Positions 34,467-43,958 are shown, numbered from the stretch's first letter. The stretch is DNA of 64,000 bases from Bradyrhizobium sp. dw_411 (GCF_018449695.1 NZ_JAAVUY010000012.1:1-64000); one strand, 5' to 3'. The notes: generated by a model from the sequence alone, not told the origin. Numbers and translations: made by a program.

Positions 34467-35354
34467 ATGAGTTCGATCCCGGAAGTATCGTCCGCCGACA
34501 ATATCGAGCGCCTGCTGATCGCGATGCGGCCCCGGCTACATCGCTATTGCGCGCGCATGGTCGGCTCGGTGATCGATGGCGAAGACGTGCTGCAGGATGC
34601 GCTGATCAAGGCGGTGGAGGCGTTTACCTCCGCCGGATCGATCGCCAATCCCGAGGGCTGGCTGTTTCGGATCGCGCACAACACTGCGCTGGATTTCCTG
34701 CGCCGCCGCAACCGGCAGGAAGCGATGCGATCGGGCGAGGAGGTGGACATGATTGCCGACCCGGCCGATATCGTCGCCAGCCACGAGATCGCGCGTACCA
34801 GTCTGCGGACCTTCATGCGGCTGCCGGTGGCGCAGCGCTCCAGCGTCATCCTGATGGATGTGCTTGGTTGCTCGCTGCAGGAAGTGGGCGATGTGATGGA
34901 TTTCAGCCTGCCCGCGGTCAAGGCGGCGTTGCATCGCGGGCGCACGCGGCTTCGCGAACTGGCGGATGAGCCCGACGATGCGCCGCGTCCGGAATTGTCA
35001 AAAGCCGAACGCGATCGGCTCGGTGCCTATGTCACATATTTCAACGCGCGGGATTACGACGCCATTCGTGCCATGATCACGGACGATGTGCGGCTCGATC
35101 TCGTCAACAAGGCGCGGGTCGCGGGCAAGGCCGAGGTGTCCCGGTATTTCGGAAATTATTCCAGGCTCACCGACTGGCATCTGGTGCCGGGATTGGTCGA
35201 GGGTCACCCGGCCATCCTCGTATTCGACCCCAACGAGGCCGCTTCCGCGCCGAAATATTTCATGCTGTTGCAATGGTCGGCAGACAAGATCGCGAACATC
35301 CGCGATTTCCGCCACGCCGACTACGTCATCGACGGCGCCGAATATCGCCTGTGA
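34467..35354 (+). CDS. ECF sigma factor with SnoaL-like C-terminal extension
   Basis: 295 residues. Sigma region 2 with LHRYCARMVGSVIDGEDVLQDALIK and WLFRIAHNTALDFLRRRNR (about 25-85), region 4 with LPVAQRSSVILMDVLGCS and DFSLPAVKAALHRGRTRLREL (120-170), then a 120-residue NTF2/SnoaL-like tail beginning AYVTYFNARDYDAIRAMI. ECF sigmas with such tails are self-controlled and lack a separate anti-sigma. ATG at 34467 with GAGG. Last gene of the SDR-SRPBCC-GFA group, which is probably its regulon. The exact ECF group was not determined. Confidence 0.9.
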   Translation: MSSIPEVSSADNIERLLIAMRPRLHRYCARMVGSVIDGEDVLQDALIKAVEAFTSAGSIANPEGWLFRIAHNTALDFLRRRNRQEAMRSGEEVDMIADPADIVASHEIARTSLRTFMRLPVAQRSSVILMDVLGCSLQEVGDVMDFSLPAVKAALHRGRTRLRELADEPDDAPRPELSKAERDRLGAYVTYFNARDYDAIRAMITDDVRLDLVNKARVAGKAEVSRYFGNYSRLTDWHLVPGLVEGHPAILVFDPNEAASAPKYFMLLQWSADKIANIRDFRHADYVIDGAEYRL

Positions 35355-35650
35355 TTTGGTGGATTCCCTCGATTGCGCCGGTCGGTTGAGCGAGCGCCGC
35401 CGCGGCGAAACCACGCGCGGCAACTGGCACTATAATTCTTGCCATTCGCAGCATCAGCGAACTATGGTGCAGGTCGCTGAGGGGAAAATGAGCCGAAGGT
35501 TCTAAGCTGAAGCTCCGGTTCGTGCTTGCTGCGGGCCGGAGATTTCGCGCACAAAACAGGTCACCCGCGGCGGAGGAATCCAGCAATGGAGCGCGGCGGG
35601 CTGCGTGAGCAGGGCGGGGCGGTTCCAAGATAACGAGGAAGGGAGCGAAT
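35355..35650. other. Intergenic region upstream of the Liv-type operon
   Basis: 296 bases without a gene. A TATAAT hexamer (35431-35436) sits inside TGGCA-N10-TGCCA arms and is the best -10 candidate for the binding-protein gene, though no convincing -35 was found 17 bases upstream. The ribosome site GGAAGGGAG precedes the ATG at 35651. Confidence 0.4.
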
Positions 35651-36823
35651 ATGAAATCGGCATTCTGGCTGGCGGGCGCGGCGGTTCTGGCGCTGGCAAA
35701 TCCCGCGGTCGCGGCGGACAGCATCAAGATCGGGTTTGTCTCGACGTTCAGCGGGCCGACCGCCGTGATCGGCAACGACATGCGCAATTCGTTCGAGCTG
35801 GCGCTCGATCATCTCGGCCGCAAGATGGGCGGTCTGCCGGTTGAGGTGATCTATGAGGATGACCAGCAGAAGCCGGATGTCGGCAAGCAGAAGGTCGAAA
35901 AGCTGGTGCAGTCCGACAAGGTCGATTTCATCGCCGGCTTTATCTGGTCGAACGTGCTGCTGGCGTCGCTCAAGACCGCGGTGGATTCGAAGACTTTCCT
36001 GATCAGTGCCAATGCCGGACCGTCGCAGCTCGCCGGCGACCTGTGCTCGCCTTACGTGTTCTCGACCTCTTGGCAAAACGACCAGACCCCGGCCGCGATG
36101 GGCCTCTACATGAACCAGAAGGGCGTGAAATCGGTATTCCTGATCGGCCCGAATTATGCGGCGGGCAAGGATATGCTGGCCGGCGTGAAGAGCACGTTCA
36201 AGGGCGAGGTGGTGGGCGAGGAATACACGGTATGGCCAAGCCAGCTCGACTTCTCGGCCGAACTGTCGAAGGCGAAGGCGTCGAAAGCGGAATCCATCTT
36301 CGTGTTTTATCCCGGTGCGGCCGGCGTGCAATTCCTCAATCAATATGCGCAGGCCGGCATCAAGCAGCAGATCCCGCTCTATACGGCGTTCACCATCGAC
36401 GAATTGTCGCTGCCTTTGCAGAAGGACAACGCGATCGGCGTCCCCGGCGCCCAGGAATGGGTGAACGATCTGCCCAATGAGGAGAACAAGCGCTACGTCG
36501 CCGACTATCGCAAGAAGTATACCGGGCTGCGTCCGACCTATTATGGCGCACAGGCCTATGACGCCGCGCAACTGATCAATAGCGCGGTGGTCGCGGTGAA
36601 GGGTGATACCAGCAAGAAGGACGAGATGAAGGCGGAGATGGAGAAGGCGAACTTCAAGTCGCTGCGTGGTCCGTTCAAATACGGCAACAACCATCTTCCG
36701 ATTCAGAATTTCTATCTGCAGGATGTGGTCAAGGATGCCGACGGCGCACTGGCGCTGAAAACCGTCGCGACCATCGTCAAGGACGACCAGGATCGTTTCC
36801 ACGACAAATGCCCGATGAAATGA
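35651..36823 (+). CDS. Branched-chain-amino-acid-type ABC binding protein
   Basis: 390 residues. Signal peptide 1-22 (AVAADS), then the type I periplasmic fold: IKIGFVSTFSGPTAVIGNDMRN, VEVIYEDDQQKPDVGKQKVEKL and later FVFYPGAAGVQFLNQYAQAG, as in LivK/AmiC-like proteins. ATG at 35651 with GAAGGGAG. Followed by a terminator-like hairpin and, after 218 bases, by livH, livM, livG and livF. Many alphaproteobacterial proteins of this group bind aromatic acids instead of amino acids; the nearby aromatic genes allow that reading, without proof. Confidence 0.92.
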   Translation: MKSAFWLAGAAVLALANPAVAADSIKIGFVSTFSGPTAVIGNDMRNSFELALDHLGRKMGGLPVEVIYEDDQQKPDVGKQKVEKLVQSDKVDFIAGFIWSNVLLASLKTAVDSKTFLISANAGPSQLAGDLCSPYVFSTSWQNDQTPAAMGLYMNQKGVKSVFLIGPNYAAGKDMLAGVKSTFKGEVVGEEYTVWPSQLDFSAELSKAKASKAESIFVFYPGAAGVQFLNQYAQAGIKQQIPLYTAFTIDELSLPLQKDNAIGVPGAQEWVNDLPNEENKRYVADYRKKYTGLRPTYYGAQAYDAAQLINSAVVAVKGDTSKKDEMKAEMEKANFKSLRGPFKYGNNHLPIQNFYLQDVVKDADGALALKTVATIVKDDQDRFHDKCPMK

Positions 36824-36845
36824 TCGTCAATCCTGCTTAAAACAG

Positions 36846-36874
36846 CAGCGGCGGCGTTCGCGCTGCCGCTGTTT
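36846..36874 (+). terminator. Terminator-like hairpin after the Liv binding protein
   Basis: CAGCGGCGGCG (36846-36856), TTCG tetraloop, CGCTGCCGCTG (36861-36871) with one G-T pair, then TTT. Probably lets the binding-protein gene be made in excess over the permease genes. Confidence 0.7.
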
Positions 36875-37041
36875 CCTGTCGGCATAGGTTTTGCAATCCC
36901 TTGTCATCTAGAACCGTGCGGCGATCCCATCCACGCCTGCCGCGATAACGCTTGCCGGTAAATTGCTTCATGTTTAAAACAATTATGCGCGCGGATGGCC
37001 TTCGGTGATCTGCGTCAACCGGAAAACGACCTAGAGTATTC

Positions 37042-37959
37042 ATGCTGCTTGTCGTCGAACAGTTCCTGAATGGTCTGCAACTCGGCCTGCTGCTGTTCCT
37101 GCTGGCGGCGGGGCTGACGCTGGTGTTCGGCATCATGGATCTCGTCAATCTCGCGCATGGCTCGCTCTACATGATGGGCGCCTATTTTGCCGCGACCTTC
37201 GTGGCGTGGACCGGGAGTTTTCTCGGTGGCATTGCGCTCGCGCTCGGCGCCACGCTTTTACTGGGCATCGTGCTGGAATTCGTCGCGCTTCGGCATCTCT
37301 ACGGCCGCGATCACCTCGACCATGTGCTGGCGACGTTCGGGCTGATTTTGTTTTTCAACGACGCAGTCCGGTTGATCTGGGGCCCCGCGGGTCTGGCGCT
37401 GCCGCTGCCGCCCTGGCTAACGGTGCCGATCCAGATCGTGCCCGGTGTGTTCTATCCGGCCTACCGGCTGGCGATCATCGTGGTCGCGCTCGCGGTCGCC
37501 TTGATGCTGTATCTCGTCGTGATGCGAACCCGGCTCGGCATGCTGATCCGCGCCGGTGCTTCCAATCGCGAAATGATCGGCGCGCTCGGCATCAATATCA
37601 AGCTGCTATACACGCTGGTGTTCGGGCTCGGCGCCGCGCTCGCCGGTCTTGCCGGGTTGATGCAGGCACCGATTTTGACGGTGCAGATCGGGATGGGCGA
37701 GAACATCCTGATCCTCGCCTTCGTCATCATCGTGATCGGCGGCATCGGTTCGATCCGGGGTGCCTTCGTGGCCTCGATCCTGGTCGGCATGATCGATACG
37801 CTCGGCCGCGCCTTCCTGCCCGATCTGTTGCGAAAGATCCTGAGTTCGGCGGCGGCATCGACCGCAGCGCCGGCGCTGTCCTCGATGCTGATCTATCTCT
37901 TGATGGCGATCGTGCTGGTGGTGAGACCGGAGGGGCTGTTCCCGGCCAACCGTCGATGA
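37042..37959 (+). CDS. livH: Liv-type ABC permease (LivH)
   Basis: 305 residues, about eight membrane helices. LivH features: N-terminal LNGLQLGLLLFLLAAGLTLVFG, then NLAHGSLYMMGAY, IRAGASNREMIGALGINIKLL (coupling loop) and IGGIGSIRGAFVASILVGM. ATG at 37042; stop overlaps livM by four bases (ATGA). Forms the inner-membrane channel with LivM. Confidence 0.93.
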   Translation: MLLVVEQFLNGLQLGLLLFLLAAGLTLVFGIMDLVNLAHGSLYMMGAYFAATFVAWTGSFLGGIALALGATLLLGIVLEFVALRHLYGRDHLDHVLATFGLILFFNDAVRLIWGPAGLALPLPPWLTVPIQIVPGVFYPAYRLAIIVVALAVALMLYLVVMRTRLGMLIRAGASNREMIGALGINIKLLYTLVFGLGAALAGLAGLMQAPILTVQIGMGENILILAFVIIVIGGIGSIRGAFVASILVGMIDTLGRAFLPDLLRKILSSAAASTAAPALSSMLIYLLMAIVLVVRPEGLFPANRR

Positions 37960-38903
37960 CCGCTTCGCTCAATGCCCGCAATGTGGCCGCGGCGCTGATC
38001 GTCGCCGGTCTGCTGCTGCTGCCGCTCTATGCGCAACTCAGCGGCAATATGTTTGTGCTGACCTTGTTTACGCGCATCGTTATCTTTGCGCTGGCGGCCG
38101 TGAGCCTCAATCTCATCATGGGCTATGGCGGCATGATGAGCTTCGGCCACGCCGCCTATCTTGGCATCGGCGGCTATGCGGTCGGCATTCTCGCAGCCGA
38201 AGGCATCGGGTCCGGATTCGTCCAATGGCCGGTCGCGCTTGTGACCTCGGCATTGTTCGCGCTGGTGATTGGGGCGTTGTCGCTGCGCACCCGCGGCGTC
38301 TATTTCATCATGATCACGCTGGCCTTCGCGCAAATGGCCTATTACGTCGCGGCCGGGCTGGCGCGCTACGGCGGCGACGATGGCCTGACGATCTACAAGC
38401 GCAGCGACTTTGCCGGCCTGATCAATTTGTCGGGCCGCGTCCAGTTTTATTATCTCTGCACCGGTTGCCTGTTCGGCGGGATCTATCTGGTCTGGCGCAT
38501 CGTCAATTCCCGCTTCGGTCTGGTGGTGCAGGGCCTGCGCTCCAACGAGCAGCGCATGCAGGCGATCGGCTTTCCCGCCACGCGCTATCGGCTGGTGTGC
38601 TTCGTCATTGCCGGCACCATGTGCGGTCTCGCCGGCGCGCTGTTGGCCAACAATACCGACTTCGTCAGTCCGGCCGTGATGTACTGGACCCGCTCCGGCG
38701 ACCTGATGGTGATGGTCATCCTCGGCGGCATGGGCTCGCTGTTCGGCCCCGTAGTGGGCGCGATCGTCTATCTGCTGCTGGAAGAACTCCTGTCGCAGGT
38801 TACGGAATACTGGGCGCTGATCATGGGGCCGCTGCTGCTGTTGATCGTGCTGTTCGGGCGCGGTGGCATCATGGGATTATTGGGGAGGCTGCACCGTGGC
38901 TGA
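37956..38903 (+). CDS. livM: Liv-type ABC permease (LivM)
   Basis: 315 residues, highly hydrophobic. LivM signature LNLIMGYGGMMSFGHAAYLG near residues 48-67, then SLRTRGVYFIMITLAFAQM and GLRSNEQRMQAIGFPATRYRL as coupling loop. The ATG at 37956 overlaps the livH stop. The end overlaps the GTG start of livG by eight bases. Partner of LivH. Confidence 0.93.
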   Translation: MTASLNARNVAAALIVAGLLLLPLYAQLSGNMFVLTLFTRIVIFALAAVSLNLIMGYGGMMSFGHAAYLGIGGYAVGILAAEGIGSGFVQWPVALVTSALFALVIGALSLRTRGVYFIMITLAFAQMAYYVAAGLARYGGDDGLTIYKRSDFAGLINLSGRVQFYYLCTGCLFGGIYLVWRIVNSRFGLVVQGLRSNEQRMQAIGFPATRYRLVCFVIAGTMCGLAGALLANNTDFVSPAVMYWTRSGDLMVMVILGGMGSLFGPVVGAIVYLLLEELLSQVTEYWALIMGPLLLLIVLFGRGGIMGLLGRLHRG

Positions 38904-39663
38904 TCCCTTGCTCCGTGTTGAGAACCTGGTGCGGCGGTTCGGCGGCATCGTCGCGACCGACAATCTTTCACTGGATATCGCCAAGGGCGAGTTGCACGCG
39001 ATCATCGGGCCGAACGGCGCCGGCAAGACCACGCTGATCAGCCAGTTGACCGGACAGTTGTCGCCAAGTGCCGGCACCATTCATTTCGCCGGTCGCGACG
39101 TAACGCAGTTGCCGGCGTGGCGGCGCAGTACGCTCGGGCTGGCGCGCTCGTTCCAGATCACGTCATTGCTGCCGGACTTCACCGCGGCCGACAATGTCGC
39201 TTTGGCGGCGCAGGCCCATGACGGCCACTCCTTCTATTTCTGGGGCCAAGCCCGCAAGGAGAAGCACCTGCGTGACGCCGCGTTGTCGGCGCTGACCCGA
39301 GTCGGCCTCGACCACCGCGCCGATGTCGTGGTGTCGCGGCTGAGCCACGGCGAGCAACGCGAGCTTGAACTCGCCGTTGCGCTGGCGACCAAGCCGCAAC
39401 TGCTGCTGCTCGATGAGCCGATGGCCGGATTAGGCTCGACCGAATCGACGCGCATGGTGAAGCTGCTGCAGGAATTGCGGCGCGAAGTCACCATCGTGCT
39501 GGTCGAGCATGACATGGAAGCGGTGTTCGCGCTCGCCGACCGCATCAGCGTGCTGGTGTATGGACGCGTGATCGCGTCGGGGTCTCCGGCCGAAATCCGC
39601 GGCAATGAAGAGGTCAAGCGCGCTTATCTGGGCGATCAGCATGTGGTGACCCGTCATGGCTGA
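38896..39663 (+). CDS. livG: Liv-type ABC ATPase (LivG)
   Basis: 255 residues. Walker A IGPNGAGKTTL, LivG-type insertion FYFWGQARKEKH near residues 110-125, signature LSHGEQRELELA, Walker B LLLLDEPMAGLG, and VLVEHDME. Start is a GTG at 38896 inside the end of livM with GGGGAGG upstream; earlier in-frame ATG is within livM coding and lacks a ribosome site. The end overlaps livF by eight bases. Confidence 0.94.
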   Translation: MADPLLRVENLVRRFGGIVATDNLSLDIAKGELHAIIGPNGAGKTTLISQLTGQLSPSAGTIHFAGRDVTQLPAWRRSTLGLARSFQITSLLPDFTAADNVALAAQAHDGHSFYFWGQARKEKHLRDAALSALTRVGLDHRADVVVSRLSHGEQRELELAVALATKPQLLLLDEPMAGLGSTESTRMVKLLQELRREVTIVLVEHDMEAVFALADRISVLVYGRVIASGSPAEIRGNEEVKRAYLGDQHVVTRHG

Positions 39664-40372
39664 CGCGCCGTTGCTGGAGGTCGAAGGGATCGAGACCTGT
39701 TACGGCCTGAGCCAGGTGCTGTTCGGCATGTCGCTAACGGTGCGCTCCGGCGAGATGGTCGCCCTGATGGGCCGCAACGGCATGGGCAAGACCACGACCA
39801 TACGCTCCATCATGGGCCTCACGCCGGCGCGCGCGGGCACGATCCGCTTCGGCGGGCAGGATGTCCGCAAGCTTCCCGCGTTCCGGATTGCGCAGTTGGG
39901 CATTGGTCTGGTGCCCGAAGGGCGGCAGATATTTCCCAATCTGACGGTGCGTGAAAATCTCGTCGCCGCGTCCGGCAACCGGCTCGGCAGTCCCGATCCC
40001 TGGACGATCGAGAAGATTCACGCGCTGTTTCCGCGGCTGGCCGAGCGCGGCAACAATATGGGTGGTACGCTGTCGGGCGGCGAGCAGCAGATGCTGGCAG
40101 TCGGCCGCGCGCTGATGACCAATCCGCGCCTGCTCATTCTGGATGAAGCCACCGAAGGCCTCGCACCCTTGATCCGCGATGAAATCTGGAATTGCCTCTC
40201 GCTGCTCAAGGCACGGGGGCAGTCGGTTCTGGTGATCGACAAGAATGTCGGGAATCTCACCGAGATTGCCGATCGGCATTACATCATCGAGCGCGGCCGC
40301 GCGGTGTGGAGCGGTACTTCCGGGCAATTGATCGCCGAGCCGGACTTGCAGCATCGGTATCTTGGCATCTGA
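39656..40372 (+). CDS. livF: Liv-type ABC ATPase (LivF)
   Basis: 238 residues. Walker A MGRNGMGKTTT, the GIGLVPEGRQIFPNLTVRENL block typical of LivF, signature LSGGEQQMLAVGRAL, Walker B LLILDEATEGLAP. The ATG at 39656 overlaps the livG end by eight bases. Last gene of the Liv-type importer; its ATPase pairs with LivG. Confidence 0.94.
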   Translation: MADAPLLEVEGIETCYGLSQVLFGMSLTVRSGEMVALMGRNGMGKTTTIRSIMGLTPARAGTIRFGGQDVRKLPAFRIAQLGIGLVPEGRQIFPNLTVRENLVAASGNRLGSPDPWTIEKIHALFPRLAERGNNMGGTLSGGEQQMLAVGRALMTNPRLLILDEATEGLAPLIRDEIWNCLSLLKARGQSVLVIDKNVGNLTEIADRHYIIERGRAVWSGTSGQLIAEPDLQHRYLGI

Positions 40373-40823
40373 TCAGTAGTTGTATCTGATTGCATACATC
40401 GATCAGCAATTGCTGAACGGCAGATCCACACCCGATCAGCAATAATTTTCGCCACCGTCCTCAACTGCAATTGCATTCGTTCTGAGCAAATTCACTCGCA
40501 ATGAATCTTTGCTGCCTATCGCGCCGTTCGATTGCCTAATCATTCCCCACGCTCTGTGAGGAGCGCATTACGCTCGTATACGTAAAAATCAAATACGTAC
40601 TTTGGCGATCAGCGATAAGTGAAATAGCCAATATCGCGCGCTTGGCGTTTCGCTTGACACTGTTGTCCACGAACTTTGGGTGAGTGGCATCAACGCGCGC
40701 GGGGCGGCCGTGTAAGTGTCGTCACAACAACACTCCTCAATCTGTTCAGAACGCTCGGAAACCGGAGACCAATCCAGGTGATCGAGACGGATGTATTCAA
40801 GGTCAAACAGAGGGGCAAATACA
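40373..40823. promoter_or_regulatory. Long AT-richer leader with palindromes upstream of the polyamine-type ABC operon
   Basis: 451 bases without a gene. It contains a 12-base palindrome CAGCAATTGCTG (40404-40415), a GAGCG-N5-CGCTC hairpin (40561-40575), and two TACGTA boxes (40579-40584 and 40594-40599) 15 bases apart. These may be regulator sites of the next operon. TTGACA is present near 40650 but has no matching -10. Confidence 0.45.
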
Positions 40824-42134
40824 ATGACCGCTAAAAACAAGGGCGACACCACCAAAGCATCCGGCAAGGGCATCAACCGGCGGTCATTTCTGAAGGCAGG
40901 CGCCGCGGCGGCGGGAACGGTCGTAGGTGCTCCCACGATCTGGGCGCAGGAAATCAAGGACATCGAACTGCGCCACGTCGGCGTATCCTACTCCGTCGTG
41001 AAGGCGGTCGGCGATCAGGCGGCCAAGGACCTTGGCTTCAAGGTCACGATGCAGAACCTCGATACGTCGGCCGCGATCAACCGCTTCATCACGCAGCCCA
41101 ACAGCGTCGACATCGCCGACCTCGAGGGATGGCAAGCCAAGCTGGCGGCCAAGCGCGGTGTGATCCAGGGCATCGAAGCCAAGAAGATCAAGGAGTTCAA
41201 CAATTTCCTGCCGATCTTCACCAAGGGCGAACTCAACGGCCACAAGATTCCGCGCCAGGGCATCTCGCCCTACGAAGCGCTCTATATCGAGAAAAAAGAC
41301 TCCACCGAATTGCACGATGGCGTCACCGATTGGCTAACCAACGTTCCCCAGGTCTACAACGCCGACTCGCTCGGCTACCGTCCGGACCTCGTTGGCCACG
41401 AAGTCACCGAATGGAAGGATCTCATCGATCCCAAATTCAAGGGCAAGGCAGCGATCCTCGACGTGCCGGCGATCGGCATCATGGACGCGGCGCTGTGCTT
41501 CGAAAGCGCCGGGCTGATCACCTATGGCAACAAAGGCAACATGACCAAGAAGGAGATCGACTTCACCTGCGACAAGCTGATCGAATTGAAGAAAGCGGGT
41601 CAATTCCGCGCCACCTGGACCACCTTCGACCAGTCGGTGCAGTTGATGGCCGCCGGCGAGGTCGTGATCCAGTCGATGTGGTCGCCTGCCGTGGCTGCGG
41701 TCCGGGTCAAGGAGATTCCTTGCGTCTATGCGCCCGTCAACCTGAAGAACGGCAAGGAAGGCTATCGCGGCTGGTGCAACGGCATGGGTCTGATGAAGCA
41801 TCTGACCGGCAAGAAGCTCGATGCCGCCTATGAATACATGAACTGGTACATGTCCGGCTGGCAGGGCGCGTTCGTCAGCCGCTACGGTTATTACAGCCCG
41901 GTGCCCTCGACCGCGAAGAAGTTCATGACTCCCGCGGAATACACCTTCTGGTACGAAGGCAAACCCGCGCCCGAGCCCGTCACCGATCCCTACGGCGTGC
42001 CGATGGAAAAGTCCGGCACCGTCCGCGACGGCGGCTCCTTCACCGACCGCGTGACCAACATCTCCTGCTGGAACACGCTGATGGATGAAGCGGCTTACAT
42101 GAACAAGCGCTGGAACGACTTCAAGGTCGCTTAA
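40824..42134 (+). CDS. Polyamine-type ABC binding protein with Tat-like signal
   Basis: 436 residues. N-terminus has RRSFLKAGAAAAGTVVG (residues 19-35), a twin-arginine signal after an 18-residue polar lead. The mature protein resembles PotD/PotF-type extracellular family 1 proteins: DVPAIGIMDAALCFE, VIQSMWSPAVAAV, AAYEYMNWYMSGWQGAF and W-YEGKPAPEP. ATG at 40824 with GAGGGGC. Followed by two permeases and an ATPase of the polyamine class, then a hydrolase. The ligand may be a polyamine-like amine, but the catabolic genes nearby leave room for other cations. Confidence 0.9.
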   Translation: MTAKNKGDTTKASGKGINRRSFLKAGAAAAGTVVGAPTIWAQEIKDIELRHVGVSYSVVKAVGDQAAKDLGFKVTMQNLDTSAAINRFITQPNSVDIADLEGWQAKLAAKRGVIQGIEAKKIKEFNNFLPIFTKGELNGHKIPRQGISPYEALYIEKKDSTELHDGVTDWLTNVPQVYNADSLGYRPDLVGHEVTEWKDLIDPKFKGKAAILDVPAIGIMDAALCFESAGLITYGNKGNMTKKEIDFTCDKLIELKKAGQFRATWTTFDQSVQLMAAGEVVIQSMWSPAVAAVRVKEIPCVYAPVNLKNGKEGYRGWCNGMGLMKHLTGKKLDAAYEYMNWYMSGWQGAFVSRYGYYSPVPSTAKKFMTPAEYTFWYEGKPAPEPVTDPYGVPMEKSGTVRDGGSFTDRVTNISCWNTLMDEAAYMNKRWNDFKVA

Positions 42135-42156
42135 ACCCGGCCGTCATCAACAACCT

Positions 42157-42181
42157 GCCAGTCGGCTTCGCGCCGGCTGGC
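42157..42181 (+). terminator. Intra-operon hairpin after the binding-protein gene
   Basis: GCCAGTCGGC (42157-42166), loop TTCGC, GCCGGCTGGC (42172-42181) with one G-T pair, then GGAGTTTT. Likely a partial terminator or mRNA-stabilising stem that favours binding-protein synthesis. Confidence 0.6.
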
Positions 42182-42210
42182 GGAGTTTTGGATGTCTCCA
42201 GAAAGTATTC

Positions 42211-43074
42211 ATGGCTTTATCCCGATCGACCGTAAGCTGGCTGTATGTCTCGCCGCTGATGCTCGTCCTGATCCCGTTTTTCGTGTTGCCGATCCTGGTG
42301 GTGCTGGTCGCGAGCGTATTCGAGACCGACGGGTTTGGCGGGCTGATCCCGACCTTCACGCTGGCCAACTATGGAACGGTGCTGACCTCAGGGCTGACCT
42401 TCAATCTCTATGTCGAGACCGTGAAGTTCACCGTCCTGACCTGGTTCTTCACACTGATCATCGGCTTTTTCGTCGCCTATTTTCTCGTGTTCCATGTGCG
42501 CAATCCGTTGCTCGCAATCGGGTTGTTCCTGATCTGTACGGTACCGTTCTGGACCTCCAACATCATCCGGATGATTTCCTGGATTCCGCTATTGGGAAAA
42601 GAAGGCCTGATCAATTCCGCACTGCTGCGTATCGGCCTGATCCGCGAGCCGCTTGAGTTTCTGCTGTACTCGAGCTTTGCGGTGGTCGTCGCCTATGTGC
42701 ACCAGTTGACGATCTTCATGATCGTTCCGATCTTCAATTCGATGGCGCGGATCGACAAGCGCGTCGTCGAGGCCGCAATCGATGCGGGCGCCAGCCGCTT
42801 CGACATCATGCGGCTGATCATCGTGCCGCTGTCCAAAAGCGGCGTCGCGTTGGGCTCGATCTTCGTGGCGTCGATCGTGATGGGTGATTTCTTCGTCACC
42901 AAGGTGATGTCCGGCGGCGGCTCCGCTTCCGTAGTGGGGGCCTTCTACGAGGATATCTCGGTGCTGCAATATCCGGGCGCGGCCGCCAGTGCGATCATCC
43001 TCACGGTCGTATTGCTGGCGATGGTTTCGCTGATCCTGCGTACCGTCGATATCCGCAAAGAAATCACCCGATGA
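42211..43074 (+). CDS. Polyamine-type ABC permease (PotB class)
   Basis: 287 residues, six membrane helices beginning WLYVSPLMLVLIPFFVLPI. Coupling loop IDKRVVEAAIDAGASRFDIMRLIIVPLS near residues 183-210 holds the EAA motif. ATG at 42211; end overlaps the next permease by four bases (ATGA). Together with its partner it forms the channel for the substrate of the Tat-exported binding protein. Confidence 0.92.
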   Translation: MALSRSTVSWLYVSPLMLVLIPFFVLPILVVLVASVFETDGFGGLIPTFTLANYGTVLTSGLTFNLYVETVKFTVLTWFFTLIIGFFVAYFLVFHVRNPLLAIGLFLICTVPFWTSNIIRMISWIPLLGKEGLINSALLRIGLIREPLEFLLYSSFAVVVAYVHQLTIFMIVPIFNSMARIDKRVVEAAIDAGASRFDIMRLIIVPLSKSGVALGSIFVASIVMGDFFVTKVMSGGGSASVVGAFYEDISVLQYPGAAASAIILTVVLLAMVSLILRTVDIRKEITR

Positions 43075-43958
43075 GCACCGCGCAGGAAAGTGTCGCAATG
43101 GCCGACGTGCGGGCGACCAAACGCGCGCTGGCGCCGAGCCGCGGCAGCCGGCCGTGGACGTTCTATCTGTTGGCGAGCCTTTTCACCTGCTACGTGATCG
43201 CGCTCTACGGTCCGATGATCTGCATCTATATCCTGTCGTTCCAGGATGTCCGCGGCGGTCTGGTGTTCCCGATGAAGGGGCTGTCGCTGCACTGGTTCAT
43301 CGACCTGTTCACGCAGGTGAGAACCGGCGACGTCAAGGGATCGTTCGATCGTTCGATCAAGCTCGCGATCCTGGTGACGGTCATCACGGTGGTAGTTTCG
43401 TTCATGGCGGCGATGGCTTTCCGGCGGCGTTTTCCGGGAGACAATATCGTGTTCGCGCTGATGATCGGCAGTCTGGTGGCGCCGGGACTCGTGCTCGGGA
43501 TCGGTGTAGGCCTTCTGTTCAATGCGATCGGCATCGACACCTCGCCCTATGGTTCGGCGCTGGGTGCGCAACTCTCCTGGACGTTGCCGTTCGGCGTGCT
43601 GGTGATGTTCGCCGTGATGTCGAGGTTCAATCCAGCGTGGGAAGAAGCGGCTTACGATCTCGGTGCCTCGGCTTGGCAGACCATCTGGCTGGTGTTCATT
43701 CCGGTTCTGGCGCCGGGCCTGGTGGCGGTCGCGCTCTTCGGATTCACGTTGTCCTATGACGAGTTCGCCCGAACGCTTCAGACCGCGGGCCCGCAAAATA
43801 CCCTGCCGCTGGAGATATGGAGCATGACGCTCAACGTCACCTCTCCTTCGCTCTATGCGCTGGGTACCGTGACCACGATCATCTCCTTTGTGATCATCGG
43901 CGCGGCATTGGGGACCATCGTACTCATTCAAAAACGGCGGGGCGCTCGCGCGACCTGA
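43071..43958 (+). CDS. Polyamine-type ABC permease (PotC class)
   Basis: 295 residues. A polar N-terminal tail (1-34) then membrane helices; coupling loop NPAWEEAAYDLGASAWQTIWLVFIP near residues 188-212 with the EAA motif. The start overlaps the upstream permease stop (ATGA). Fifteen bases before the ATPase gene. Second membrane subunit. Confidence 0.92.
   Translation: MSTAQESVAMADVRATKRALAPSRGSRPWTFYLLASLFTCYVIALYGPMICIYILSFQDVRGGLVFPMKGLSLHWFIDLFTQVRTGDVKGSFDRSIKLAILVTVITVVVSFMAAMAFRRRFPGDNIVFALMIGSLVAPGLVLGIGVGLLFNAIGIDTSPYGSALGAQLSWTLPFGVLVMFAVMSRFNPAWEEAAYDLGASAWQTIWLVFIPVLAPGLVAVALFGFTLSYDEFARTLQTAGPQNTLPLEIWSMTLNVTSPSLYALGTVTTIISFVIIGAALGTIVLIQKRRGARAT

Noticed and set aside
35427..35446. 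TGGCA...TTGCC upstream of the Liv-type operon as a sigma-54 promoter.
   Set aside because: GG and GC are 13 bases apart rather than 10; the site is better read as an inverted repeat around TATAAT.
40645..40665. TTGGCG...CTTGAC as a sigma-54 promoter for the polyamine-type operon.
   Set aside because: The -12 GC is replaced by GA and the rest is weak.
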